From Actinobaculum massiliense (lineage in GTDB: Bacteria > Actinomycetota > Actinomycetes > Actinomycetales > Actinomycetaceae), in contig NZ_LN881717.1 in the NCBI RefSeq assembly GCF_001457435.1, forward strand, positions 1,311,339 to 1,375,338: a stretch of DNA of 64,000 bases. The letters are read 5' to 3'. The notes beneath the pieces are model-generated. The model was given only the letters and a program-made list of their open reading frames with translations, was not told the DNA's origin and did no database searches. Both the position numbers and the translations under genes were made by a program. This document shows positions 17,127-27,253 of the stretch, piece by piece. Each line of letters opens with the position of its first letter. Within the stretch, counting starts at the first letter, position 1.

Positions 17127-18319
17127 CCTCGACTCAGAAGATCGTGGACGGCAAGCCTTCGGGTGACCCGGAAGTGACGACTGAGCGCACCAAGGAACCT
17201 GTCAAGCAGATCATCCGTGTCGGCACCAAGACCACCACTGAAGGCACCCACACCAGTGAGTACACCAAGGATGTGCCATTCGAGACCGAGGTCATCTTCG
17301 ACGACACGATGGAAGCCGGGAAGCAGGAAACTGTTCAGGAAGGCAAGCTTGGTAAGGACAAGGTAACCACTACCCTGACCATCGAGAACTCGAAGGTTGT
17401 GGACTCCAAGACCGAAACCGAGCGTGTGACCGAGCCGGTCAAGCAGATCATCAAGGTCGGCACGAAGGGCAAGCCCGCCTCCACCGAGATCGAGTGGACT
17501 GAGAAGACTCCGTTCGACGTCGAGGTGCGCGTCAACCCTGACCTGCAGCCTGGTGAAACCAAGGTTGTCCAGGAAGGTAAGCAGGGCGAGGTCAAGCACA
17601 CCGTCAAGGTGAACGCCGAAAACGGTGAGATCTCCACGGAGGACACCTCCGAAAAGATCAGCGATCCGGTTAAGCACATCGTCGAGGTTGGTCCGGCCAA
17701 GAACCAGACCGAGCTGACCGATAAGCACACCGAAAAGATCCCGTTCGACACGGTCATCGAGTACGACCCGAACCTCGAAGTCGGCAAGATCGTTGAAGAC
17801 CAGCCTGGCGCTTTCGGCGAAAAGGAAATCACCAAGACCTGGAAGCTCGAAAACGGCAAGCCGGTCGGTGACCCGGAGACCACCGAGAAGGTCGTGACCG
17901 AACCGCAGCCGCGCAAGCTGCGCGTAGGCGCCAAGTGCAACTGCGAACAGCCGACCCCGGACCCATCCGAGGACCCGAGCGAAGAGCCGACCCCGGACCC
18001 GACCGACGATCCGTCAGACGAGCCTACGCAGGACCCGTCCGAGGATCCGGGTGACAAGCCCAGCAACCCGACTGAACCCGGCACGCCCGGCGACGAGCCG
18101 AGCCAGCCTTCCACGCCCGGTGACAAGCCGAGTGATGGAGCTCAGACTCCTGGCACCTCGGGTGGGCACGGTAGCAACCCGGCGGGCTCGAGCAGCTCTG
18201 GTAGCTGGTCTCTGCCGCACACCGGCGCCAGCGTCGCAGCGGCACTCGTTGCAGCAGCTATGCTGATCACCGGCGGCGTGGGACTGCTCGCAGTGCGCAG
18301 GCGCCCCTCGAAGCGCTGA
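17123..18319 (+). CDS. LPxTG surface adhesin, C-terminal part (G5 repeats, wall spacer, sorting signal)
   Basis: 398 codons continuing the preceding frame. At least three more G5 modules are present (PVKQIIRVGTK..VPFETEVIFDDTMEAGKQETV; PVKQIIKVGTKG; PVKHIVEVGPAK). A Pro/Asp/Glu repeat (DPSEDPSEEPTPDPTDDP) spans the cell wall. The end is a classical sortase signal: LPHTG, a hydrophobic helix (AAALVAAAMLITGGVGLLAV) and RRRPSKR. G5-rich proteins of the SasG/Aap type mediate adhesion and biofilm. Alone this piece has no signal peptide, so it needs the upstream frame to be surface-displayed. Confidence 0.85.
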   Translation: MTSTQKIVDGKPSGDPEVTTERTKEPVKQIIRVGTKTTTEGTHTSEYTKDVPFETEVIFDDTMEAGKQETVQEGKLGKDKVTTTLTIENSKVVDSKTETERVTEPVKQIIKVGTKGKPASTEIEWTEKTPFDVEVRVNPDLQPGETKVVQEGKQGEVKHTVKVNAENGEISTEDTSEKISDPVKHIVEVGPAKNQTELTDKHTEKIPFDTVIEYDPNLEVGKIVEDQPGAFGEKEITKTWKLENGKPVGDPETTEKVVTEPQPRKLRVGAKCNCEQPTPDPSEDPSEEPTPDPTDDPSDEPTQDPSEDPGDKPSNPTEPGTPGDEPSQPSTPGDKPSDGAQTPGTSGGHGSNPAGSSSSGSWSLPHTGASVAAALVAAAMLITGGVGLLAVRRRPSKR

Positions 18320-18357
18320 GCTGTAGAACAGTCACTGCGCTGAGTCGCTGACTAACA

Positions 18358-18405
18358 CAAAAGCGGCGAGGCCACGGGAGAGATCCCGTGGCCTCGCCGC
18401 TTTTT
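18358..18405 (+). terminator. Strong intrinsic terminator after adhesin
   Basis: A perfect 19-bp stem (AAGCGGCGAGGCCACGGGA at 18361-18379 with its complement at 18384-18402), a 4-base loop, A residues before and TTTTT after. It lies 40 bases past the adhesin stop. The symmetric A/T flanks would let it work in both directions. Confidence 0.92.
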
Positions 18406-18958
18406 GTATACGAATTTGTGTGGCGCGTTCAAAGCTGTCTCCTGCAGTGGGTTCAGGCTGCTCGTAAGGCTGGGTTGCCGTCGCCTGGTGAGGGGGACAT
18501 GAGCCTGGACAACGCCCGGCTTCGTGCCGCGGGCAGAGCGTCAGAGCCGTGCGGGACATGGCACTCATTTGAACGCGCGAAGAGCATGCATGACGCGCGT
18601 GATTGCAGCTATGGAGTGTGGAAAATGTGGCAGGCCCTGCACCGTAATGGCATCGCGGTTAGTTGAGAACAGACTGCTAGACTGATGTGCATAGCTGGAG
18701 TATCGGGTAGAGGCAAGGGCACATCACCGGTGACAACTCGTAGCTCGAAGAGATTAGATATGTGTCCTGATCTGGTCGGCCGCGACTTCCACCCAGGACG
18801 CTTTAGGCTCTTCTCAATTGGTGGTGTATTGGGTCTATGGCTGGGGCCGGGCCGACGGCGACCGGCCGGCCTGCTCAGGTGCCCGCTTCTCCTCCAGTAA
18901 CATGGCAAGCAGCATGTCGGCGTTGGTGCCGGAGTCGAAGTAGAATGTGGGTTGAGTG
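18406..18958. other. 550-base region without a recognised gene
   Basis: Only short unconvincing frames with no family pattern. It separates the adhesin terminator from the hsdM fragment and presumably contained the hsdM promoter. Confidence 0.5.
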
Positions 18959-19597
18959 ATGAATAAGCAGGAGCTTGCTTCCAGGATTTGGAAGTCTGCG
19001 AATCGTATGCGCTCGAAGATCGAGGCGAATGAATATAAGGACTACATTCTTGGCTTCATTTTCTACAAGTTCCTGTCTGAAGAGCAGGTGGCGCGGCTGA
19101 GGCGGGACGGGCTGGATGACTTGACGGCGCTGACGGAGGACGACGTCGAGATCGTCGAGTACACCCGAGACCTGTGTGGCTACTTCATTTCTTACGAGAA
19201 CCTGTTTGGCACGTGGCTGGCCAAGGGCAATGATTTCGGCATCGATAACGTTCGCGACGCGCTCTCCGCGTTTAGCCGCAACATTGACCCGGCTCGCAAG
19301 AAGGTCTTCAACGGCATTTTTGACACGCTTCAGTCGGGTCTTTCGAAGTTGGGTACGGATGCCCGCGCCCAGTCGAAGGCGGCGCGTGACCTCATCTACC
19401 TCATCCAGGACATCCCGATGGGGGGCAAGCAGGACTATGACGTGCTGGGCTTCATCTACGAGTACCTCATCTCGAATTTCGCGGCGAACGCGGGTAAGAA
19501 GGCGGGCGAGTTCTACACGCCGCACGAGGTGTCGTTGCTGATGAGTGAGATTGTGGCCTGGCACTTGCGGGACCGCGAGAACATCGAGATTTATGAA
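18959..19597 (+). pseudogene. hsdM: Type I restriction methyltransferase HsdM, N-terminal fragment
   Basis: About 213 codons of a long-form HsdM: MNKQELASRIWKSANRMRSK, ANEYKDYILGFIFYKFLSEE, YDVLGFIYEYLISNFAANAG, KKAGEFYTPHEVSLLMSEIV. This is the helical recognition domain up to the SAM fold. At IEIY the family continues with DPTSGSGSLL; here the sequence switches at about 19597 to unrelated coding DNA and ends after 13 foreign codons. Catalytic motifs are absent. It belongs to a different HsdM subfamily from the one at 25835, so the two are not halves of one gene. Confidence 0.88.
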
Positions 19598-19602
19598 ACT
19601 TT

Positions 19603-19800
19603 CATGCAACGCTGGATACAAACGCGCGCGAACTACTGACGAACCCGGACTTCGCGCTCATAGCGCAGTCCTACGGTCTGCACGGCGAAACCGTGCGCTC
19701 GACCGATGAGATCGTCGACACTGTCGAACGGGCATTGATGAGCCCGACCGGTGCACTGCTGCACGTCATCACCGACCCGACGCTGCGCGCCCCCCTCCCC
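19603..19800 (+). pseudogene. Thiamine-pyrophosphate enzyme, C-terminal fragment
   Basis: The frame reads NARELLTNPDFALIAQSYGL then HGETVRSTDEIVDTVERAL and GALLHVITDP. That is the typical end of acetolactate-synthase-like TPP enzymes, where the active-site domain closes with a conserved 'NPDFAxxAxxYG' segment. Only about 60 residues remain and no start is present. It reads without a stop into the next pseudogene. Confidence 0.7.
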
Positions 19801-19836
19801 GGAGGTGCCGGCCGGGGTAATGAACGGAGACCGACC

Positions 19837-20656
19837 ATGACACACACGTCACAGGCTGAGGCATTCCTCGCCGACTGGAACGTCCACTGCACTTTCGGTG
19901 CGGTGCCCGGCACCCACGGGGTCGACCGGCAGGAGGCCACCGAGCCCGACGGCCAGCAGCGCCGCTGGTTCGCAGAGCTCCTGCAGCGCCACGGGATGAA
20001 GGTCGTCCGCGATGAGATCGGCAACCAGTTCGGGCCGGTCGAAGTCGACCTGGCCGCGTATGCCGAGATCCACGTCGAGCAGGGCCAGCAACATGGACGA
20101 GGACGGCGTCACGCGCTGCTCGGGGCGGCCACGCTCATCGTTGCCGCCCGCGAGCTCGTCGACGACTACGAAGAGGGCGTTCTGCATTCCGCGGTCGGTG
20201 AGATCACCGTCTACCCGAACTCCCCGGTCGTCGCCAGCGAGGCCCGCATCCTGCTCGACCTGCGTTCACCGAGCATGGAGGTCATCGACAGCGCGGCTGC
20301 GAAGCTGCGGACGAGCATCGCCGAGGTGGAGGAGACCGTCGCTGTCGAGATCGACATCGTCCACGAGCACGCCTGGGACCAGAACCCCTACCAGCCGGAG
20401 GGCACCGCGTTCCGTCGCCAAGGCATTCGGCCTGTCCCATGGCGAGGTGCTGACCGTGGCCGGTCACGATTCGACGAACATGAAGGACCTTGTGCTGACG
20501 GTGATGCTGTTCGTGCCGAGTTTCGAAGGCGTCTCGCACAACCTCAACGAGTTCACCAAGGACGACGACCTGCTCGCCGGTCTCAACCACCTCACCGAGG
20601 TGCTGCGACGGATCGTGACAGATCCCGCGGTGGTGGCCGAGGCCGGGAACGGCTGA
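19837..20656 (+). pseudogene. M20-family N-carbamoyl amino-acid hydrolase, degraded
   Basis: The start MTHTSQAEAFLADWN follows GGAGA. Recognisable blocks are EATEPDGQQRRWFAELLQRHGMKV, LAAYAEIHVEQG, VGEITVYPNSPVVASEARIL and, in another frame, LTVAGHDSTNMKD and SHNLNEFTKDDDLLAGLNHL. The expected first Zn-ligand segment (GSHxDS) is absent: sequence jumps from EIGNQFG to the LAAYAEIH block. A frameshift near 20405 breaks the rest. The intact family is about 410 residues and hydrolyses N-carbamoyl or allantoate-type substrates. Confidence 0.8.
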
Positions 20657-20829
20657 TGCTGGCATAGGGGCTCGAACAGAACGACATGCGGAAGCGGCGA
20701 GGTGCACCCTCGCCGCTTCCTGCTTCTTCCGGAGGCTGCTGGCCTCCGGGATTCCGTTTGTCCAGGCAGCGCCAGAAGCTGCTCGCGGTCGCGTCGACAT
20801 CGCCGTGGGTGCCGGTGTAGGATCCCTCT

Positions 20830-20848
20830 TAAGGTTAGGCTAACCTAA
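20830..20848 (+). promoter_or_regulatory. DtxR/IdeR iron box
   Basis: TAAGGTTAGGCTAACCTAA matches the DtxR/IdeR consensus at 18 of 19 positions and is almost fully palindromic. It ends 11 bases before the ATG of the siderophore-interacting protein, so iron-loaded repressor would block this operon in iron-replete cells. Confidence 0.93.
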
Positions 20849-20859
20849 GAAAGGCTTAC

Positions 20860-21714
20860 ATGTCCAAACGAGGCAATCTGCTTGAGAGCACCGCGAAGTC
20901 GACGATCCGTGCGGTCTACTCGCGGTCCATGGCGCTGCCACCGGAGCGCGACCACTGCCCCCAGTTCTCCGCTCGCGTCACCGCCGTCACCGACCTGACG
21001 CCGGCGTTCCGCCGCGTCACGATCACAGCCTCGGAGATCTCAGACGTGGCGCTGATGGGTCCGGATGAGTATGTGGGTCTCTTCATGCCGCCGCCCGGGC
21101 AGGGCCTCCAGATGCCCGACTACGCAGGTCTCAACCCACGATCGACTCTCTCGCGCATTCCGGAGGCCTCCCGCCCCGATCTGCGGTGGTACACAGTGCG
21201 CGAACATCGCGCGGCGCTCGCTGAGATCGACATCGACATCGTCAGCCGCGGACACGACGGTCCCGGCGCCCGCTGGATCACACGGGTGAAACCTGGCGAT
21301 CCGGTCGGCCTGCGCTTTCAGACCGCGCCTTACGGCAGTGCTCCCGATGTCGGGCACCACGTGCTGATCGCCGATGAGACCGGTCTTCCCGGTGTGCTCG
21401 AAATCCTCTCCGCTCACAAATCGGACCCCGAGCTGCGCTTCAGTGCGATCGTCGAGGTGCCGAGCGAGGACCATGTCCTGCCGGGTACGCGCGAAGCCGG
21501 CATCGCCGTCGTGTGCCGCGGTGGAGACGACCCCGGTTCTGCGCTCGCCGCTGAACTCGGCCAGCAGCAGTTGGGCAGGATCGACTACGGATGGGTGTGT
21601 GCCGAGGCCAAGACTGCCGCGCTCGGACGGCGCTTCCTGGTCAAGGAATGCGATGTCCCCCGCCGTCAGGTGATGAGCTCGGGCTTCTGGAAGGTTGGTC
21701 GTGCGCGCCTCTGA
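20860..21714 (+). CDS. Siderophore-interacting protein (FAD-dependent ferric-siderophore reductase)
   Basis: A 284-residue member of the SIP family. The N-terminal FAD-binding beta barrel contains LTPAFRRVTITASEIS, DEYVGLFMPP and LRWYTVREHRAALAEIDIDIV. The C-terminal NAD(P)H domain holds HHVLIADETGLPGVLEIL and ends VMSSGFWKVGRA. It releases iron from imported ferric siderophores in the cytoplasm. It directly follows a near-perfect iron box and overlaps the downstream transporter gene. This is the only gene of the foreign segment that appears whole. Confidence 0.93.
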   Translation: MSKRGNLLESTAKSTIRAVYSRSMALPPERDHCPQFSARVTAVTDLTPAFRRVTITASEISDVALMGPDEYVGLFMPPPGQGLQMPDYAGLNPRSTLSRIPEASRPDLRWYTVREHRAALAEIDIDIVSRGHDGPGARWITRVKPGDPVGLRFQTAPYGSAPDVGHHVLIADETGLPGVLEILSAHKSDPELRFSAIVEVPSEDHVLPGTREAGIAVVCRGGDDPGSALAAELGQQQLGRIDYGWVCAEAKTAALGRRFLVKECDVPRRQVMSSGFWKVGRARL

Positions 21715-23070
21715 CACACGAATCCGCAACGGATCCTCGAAAACCCGGCTCAGCGAACGGCGCTTCCTGCTGCTTCTTGCGCTGTATGCCTCCCAGTACT
21801 TCGGCATCGGGTTCCTCATGACCGGCGCTACGGCTATCCTCCGCGAGAAAGGGGTCGCACTCGAATCGATGGCAGCCGTGAGTGCCCTGGGGATGCTCTG
21901 GGCGGTGAAGTTCCTGTGGCACCAGTGGTCGACCGATTCGGCCGCAACCGGGCCGGGGGCCACTACCGCAGCTGGCTGCTCGTTCTTCAGCCGCTTCTCG
22001 CCTGCGTCCTTGCGGTCATCGCCTGCCTGCCGGATGTGCGCGCACAGTTCGGGGTCTTCCTGCTGCTGGCCGCCGTCTACATCCTCCTCTCGGCGACGCA
22101 GGACGTAGCGGCCGATGCCTTGGCGATCTCTTCGATCCGCAGTGATGAACGCGGATTCGCCAACGGCGTCCAGGTTGCCGGGAGCTACATCGGCCTCATC
22201 GTCGGAGGCGGACTCACGACCGTGATCTACGGGTGGGCCGGCTGGTTCGCCGCCCTCGCGACTCTTGCTGTGCTCACCCTCCTGCCGACGCTGCTGATCG
22301 CCGTGAGCCCTGAACCCCCAGCCAGCGCCGAGGCGCGGGCCGCGCGGATCTCGGTGAACACCATCTGGACGGTGGTGCGCCAGCGGGGCGCGGGGATCTG
22401 GATGCTGCTTGTGGTGCCGATAACGTGGATGGGCCTCACTGCAGGCTACAGTCTCATCACCCCGAGCCTCATCGACCAAGGTTGGAGCGCCGAAGAGACA
22501 GCCACCCTGACTACGCTGCTCGCTGGTGTCTGCGGGACAGCTGCCGCCCTCGGCACAGGGGTGCTGATCCAGCGCTTCGGCAGGGAGCGCGTCCTGCTGG
22601 TCGGCTGTGCACTGGCGGTTATCGGAATGGTCGCGTTCCTCCCCGTCATCTCGGGTGTAGCATCCACGGTCTACATCGTCGCGGTGACGATCGTGTTCTT
22701 CCTCGGCTACACCGCCGGCTCCATCATCGTGTACTCGATCAACATGGACTACTCGCGTCCGGGCAGCGCTGGGTCGGACTACACCACGCTCGCCTCGTTC
22801 GCCATGCTCGTGTCCTTCGGCGCTGGCGCGGTCTCCCTGTCTGTGGCCGGCCAGCTGGGCTACGTGTCGGTGTTCGTCGGTTCGAGCATCCTCTACGCCA
22901 TCGGCGCGGCACTGACCGTGTGGCACCAGCGGCGATACCGGACGCAGACGCTCAACCACGGCGCCGGTCGCGCCGTGCTGCCGGTCGAGTCGGCCGCTGC
23001 GGGGCCCGAATCGGTCGTCAGCACCGCTCTCAGCGCGACTGCACCTGACCGGGAGGAACGTGAACGCTGA
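21701..23070 (+). pseudogene. MFS siderophore transporter (RhtX/FptX-like), frameshifted
   Basis: GTG at 21701 follows GGAAGG and overlaps the SIP stop. The first frame has LLLLALYASQYFGIGFLMTG and GMLWAVKFLW. The second frame resumes exactly with APVVDRFGRNRAGGHYRSWL and continues through about ten more hydrophobic segments to 23070. The break at about 21918 fits loss of one G from a GGG run (TGGGCACCA to TGGCACCA). The family imports whole ferric siderophores across the membrane, matching the neighbouring reductase. It is non-functional as read unless the base is a sequencing error. Confidence 0.88.
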
Positions 23071-23131
23071 ACCCGGCGCTTGCGCGTGTTCCGTCGGCGG
23101 GGTGCAGTGCCAAGTCGTGCCGGCCGAGGCT

Positions 23132-23279
23132 TCAGTCGTCTGAGAGGTAACCGGTCTCCGGGTCGATCTCGGCGAGGAAGTCGCGGATCGCCTCGATGTG
23201 GTCCTCATCCGTCAGCGTGGAAGACGGATAGGTCCCGCCGGCAAAGCCGTAGCCCGGATTGGGTCCGGTGAGCCAGTCC
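23132..23279 (-). pseudogene. C-terminal fragment of an unidentified protein
   Basis: On the minus strand a frame enters at the junction near 23279 and reads DWLTGPNPGYGFAGGTYPSS then TLTDEDHIEAIRDFLAEIDP to a TGA at 23132-23134. The composition is that of a real protein end, in the foreign high-GC style. I do not recognise the family. It is convergent with the MFS gene and truncated by the join with hsdR. Confidence 0.55.
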
Positions 23280-23280
23280 T

Positions 23281-25638
23281 AGTGATACAACTGCAGATCA
23301 CTGAGAAGGTCGATCCAATCACTGGTGTTCGCTCGCGTAGTAGGCAGATCATCTTCCCGCGCTTCCACCAGTGGGAGGCCGTCACTAGTTTGCTCGAGAC
23401 CACGAGCGCTGAGGGGGCGGGTAGTAAGTACCTGATCTAGCACTCTGCAGGATCAGGAAAAACGAACTCGATCGCGTGGCTGGCTCACGGGCTGGCGAAC
23501 CTCCACAACGCCGATATTTCGAAGACTTTTGATTCGGTGATTGTCGTGACAGATCGTACCGTGCTCGATGACCAGCTTCAGAAGGCAATTGAGGGCACGA
23601 GGGGTTTGGTCGAAACGATTAACGCTGACGAGGTTTGTAAAGCGTCAGCTACCTCAAAATCGGACCTGTTAGCCAAGGAACTGAGTAGCGGCAAGCTCAT
23701 CATCATCGTCACGTTCCAGACTTTCCCGTTAGTGCTTGAGGCGCTTGCGCAGCAGGGTGGGCTCGCGGATCGCAAGTTTGCGGTAATCGCGCACTAGGCG
23801 CACTCATCTCAAACCGGTACAAGTGCTCAGAAGCTGCGACAGGTTCTTTCACAAGCAGAGGTCGAAGCCCTCGAGGGCGGTGGCGAGGTAAGCGTCGAGG
23901 ACGTGCTTGCCGGTGAGATGGCAGCGCGGGCGACAGCTCAGAACATCTCGCTCCATGCATTTACTGCTACGCCGAAGGGCAAGTCGTTGGAGATGTTTGG
24001 CGCCCTGGTGCGGATGGGTTGCCACAGCCTTTCCACGTGTACACGATGCAGCAGGCCATCGAGGAGGGTTTTATCCTTGATGTGCTGCGTAACTACACGA
24101 CTTATGAGACGGCTTTCCAGCTCGCTCAGAGAGCTGGTGGTGCTGTTGGTGGTGAAGATCTCGTCGATGAGGGCACCGCGAAAGAGAGCCTCATGCGGTG
24201 GGTGAGTCTGCATCCGGCAAACATTGTTCAGAAGGTTCAGATCATCGTCGAGCATTTCCGCGAGAATGTTGCTGAGCTCCTCGATGGACACGCTAAGGCG
24301 ATGGTGGTGACCTCGAGCCGAGCCGCTGCGCTGAAGTACAAGATGGCAATCGATGCTTATGTTGAGAAACACAATTACCCATTGGGAACCTTGGTGGCGC
24401 TCTCCGGAAGCTTAACCGCTGAGCAGATTGATGATTTCGTGCCCGGAGTGCAGGAGCCATATACAGAAACGAACATGAACCCTGACCTGCGCGGGCGCGG
24501 GATTCCACAGGCGTTCGCGGGCGATCAGTTCCAGGTTCTGATTGTTGCCAACAAGTACCAGACGGGCTTTGATCAGCCGTTGCTGTTCGCGATGTACGTG
24601 GACAAACGCCTTGACGGGATCGAAGCGGTCCAGACGCTTTCCCGTCTGAACCGTACCCTGCCGTCGAAGGGTAAAGACACCATGTACATTCTTGACTTCG
24701 TCAACGACACGGACACGATCCGTGACGCACTCCTGCCGTACTACCGCACTGCCGAAATCATTGAAACTACCGACCCAGACCTCGTGCATGACCTTGCGCG
24801 GAAGCTTGAAATTGCCGGGATCTATACGAAGGATGACGTGGATGCCTTCGCGCAGGCATTCATCATCGAGAAGAAGCACGGTAAGCACACTGCACCGCTG
24901 AAGCAAGCCGCTGATCGGTTCAATGACCACTACGTCGCAGCCTTGGCCGACAACACAAAGGCCGAGATTGACGAGCTTGACCTCTTCCGCAAGGACGTTG
25001 GCTCATTCGTGCGCCTCTACGATTTCCTGTCTCAGGTTGTCGACTATCAGGACACCGACCTCGAGAACCTCGCCCTGTTCCTCCGGCTACTACGACCGCG
25101 ACTTACTGGTCGCAAGACTCCAGAAGAGCTGGACTTTAACAACATCGAGCTCACCCTCATCAAGCAGACGCGCCAGAGCGAAGGAGCTATTTCACTCGGC
25201 GGCGACGGCGAGAAGCTCAACCCGATGGGAGTTGGCGGTGGACGTTCGCGCGACCCGCACCTGGTGGCCTGGGAAGAAACCCTGAACAACATCAATTCCC
25301 TGTTTGAGGACGAAGAGTTTGACCCTGGTTCAGTGGAGTCTTGGGGACAGGGCGTCGTCACGATTCTGGTTCAGAATGAAGAGATTAAGGATCAGGTCAA
25401 CGCAAACACCAAGGAGCAGTTTCGTGAGTCGCAGACGATCGAAACTGCCGTCACGAATGCGGTGCTCGATCACCAGGACTCCCAGCAAAACATCATGGAG
25501 AAGTTCTTCGAAAGCGCTCATCGTAAGGGCCAGATCATTAAAGAGATCTCCGACCTTGTTTACTGGGAGCTTCGCCACCAGGCTGAGAAGGATACACAGC
25601 CTCAAGACGATGAAGAGGATGACGTCGACCAGGAGTAG
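23281..25638 (+). pseudogene. hsdR: Type I restriction endonuclease HsdR, 5'-truncated with stops and a frameshift
   Basis: The nuclease domain is missing. The remaining part begins QITEKVDPITGVRSRSRQII and covers the motor. Defects in order: a TAG at 23438-23440 just before HSAGSGKTNS (from CAG); a TAG in motif II, where VIADEAHSSQTG has become VIAH-stop-AHSSQTG; and a frameshift near 24010 between GKSLEMFGAL and LPQPFHVYTMQQAIEEGF. After that a long open frame runs to 25638 (QVLIVANKYQTGFDQPLL; VQTLSRLNR). It is clearly dead. It probably belonged with the hsdM fragment at 18959. Confidence 0.92.
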
Positions 25639-25834
25639 CAATTGCTGCGCGCGAAATCCCGACTGGTTCACCCCTCTACGGAAGACAGCCGGGGTAGCGG
25701 CGTGCCGGACACTCAACGGTTAAGCAGCCTAATCTCCAAACGACGGCGACGGTACGAATTCCCAGTTCATAGCCGGTCTCGGCGCTATCGGATAGCACCA
25801 CTCCGCACCAGGGTCTTGTATCCATCGTGACTGG
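25639..25834. other. Junction region between two restriction loci
   Basis: About 200 bases with no recognisable gene. It joins the end of the hsdR pseudogene to a point inside hsdM at its SAM motif, so a deletion end lies near 25,830. Confidence 0.5.
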
Positions 25835-27253
25835 TTGTGCGACCCAGGGGTAGGCACGGGCGGCATGTTGTCGATTGCAGCCCAGCACGTCGCGGAGATG
25901 AACGAAACCGCTCGTCTAGAGGTGTTCGGTCAGGAGCTCAATCCGCAGACCTATGCCGTGGCGAAGTCAGACATCATGATCAAAGGCGAACGCCAAGAGC
26001 GCATCTACCTTGGTAACACGCTCACTGACGACAAGACGGCAGGCAAGCACTTCGACTACATGCTGTGCAATCCGCCGTTCGGGGTGAACTGGAAGAAATA
26101 CGCCGCCCCGATCCTCGAAGAAGCCGAGCGCAAGGGGTATCAGGGCAGGTTCGGCGCGGGCACTCCCCGGGTCTCGGACGGCTCGTTCCTGTTCTTGCAG
26201 CACATGATCTCTAAGATGCAGCCCTACGATCCCAACGATCCGGTCAACGCACCAGGAACACGGATCGGCATCGTGTTCAACGGCTCTCCGCTGTTCACAG
26301 GCGGGGCTGGCCAGGGCGAGTCCGAAATTCGCCGCTGGATTCTTGAAAACGACTGGCTCGAGGCGATCATCGCCCTACCGGATCAGATGTTCTACAACAC
26401 CGGAATCCTCACCTACGTGTGGGTGCTCTCCAACCGGAAAGAACGCCGCCGCAAGAGCAAGGTGCAACTCATCGACGCCACCAACTATTTCCAGCGGATG
26501 CGCAAACCCCTCGGTGAGAAACGAAAAGAACTCACCGAGGCCAACATCGCTGACATCACGCGCATCTATGGTGCGTTCCAGGAAACTGAGGAGTCGAAGA
26601 TATTCGATACTGAAGACTTCGCCTACCACGAAGTCACCGTCGAACGCCCTCTGCGGCTCAGCTTCCAAGCCACGCCCGAGGCCATCAAGGCGCTCCAAGA
26701 AACCAAGACATTCACTGCGCTGGCCACCTCCAGAAAGAAGGCCGAACCGGCACGCTCCCAGGCGATTGAGGCTGGCAAGCGCCTACAAGACGTAATCATC
26801 AAGACCCTACAGGGGCTCGGCTCTGAGCAGGTGTTCCTGAATCGTGACGAGTTCACTAATGCGGTCCGCGAAGGCGTCAAAGAGCGCGGCCAGAAGATCA
26901 GTATTACTGTGCTGCGCAAGATCGTGGCAGAACTCGGCGTGAAGAACCCGGACGCGGACATCTGCCTCGACGCGAAAGGCAACCCAGAACCTGACTCAGA
27001 CCTGCGCGACAGTGAACAGATCCCGTTCCGTGAGGACGTCGAAGCCTACTTCCAACGTGAAGTCATCCCCTACGCGCCAGACGCGTGGATCGACCACAGC
27101 AAAACCAAGATCGGCTACGAGATTCCCTTCACCCGCTATTTCTACAAGTACGAAGAACTCGGCGACCCGATAGAAACCCTCACCGAAATCCAAGCCCTCT
27201 CCGCAAGCATCCAAGCCGACATCGCCAAACTCTTCAGCGAGCAGGTGGGGTAA
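25835..27253 (+). pseudogene. hsdM: Type I restriction methyltransferase HsdM, lacking its N-terminal domain
   Basis: 472 codons entering at SAM motif I (CDPGVGTGGMLSIAAQHV), with motif IV DYMLCNPPFGVNWKK, then GIVFNGSPLFTGGAGQGESE, LENDWLEAIIALPDQMFYNT and VTVERPLRL. This subfamily is normally about 650-680 residues, with some 200 helical residues before motif I. The only start available is a TTG inside the conserved motif with no ribosome site, so I call it truncated. The 3' end is intact and TAATG-overlaps hsdS. Confidence 0.85.

Larger units (their letters stand above)
19598..23280. mobile_element. Foreign high-GC segment inserted in a type I restriction locus
   Basis: Both ends cut genes. 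At 19597 hsdM changes into the C-terminus of a thiamine-pyrophosphate enzyme. At 23280 the C-terminus of another reversed gene changes into the middle of hsdR. GC content is visibly higher than around it. Contents: TPP-enzyme tail, M20 hydrolase pseudogene, iron box, siderophore-interacting protein, frameshifted MFS siderophore transporter, reversed gene tail. No transposase, inverted repeats or target duplication are visible, so illegitimate recombination with host deletion is likely. Confidence 0.7.

Noticed and set aside
21040-23208. 722-codon open frame on the minus strand
   Set aside because: It lies opposite the siderophore-interacting protein and MFS transporter. It has no domain pattern, is Arg/His/Asp-rich and is a shadow of high-GC DNA.
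18959-27253. One hsdM gene split into two halves by an insertion
   Set aside because: The fragment at 18959 belongs to the long HsdM class that continues with DPTSGSGSLL. The 25835 frame has a different SAM motif and downstream pattern (NGSPLFTGGAGQGES), so they come from two systems.
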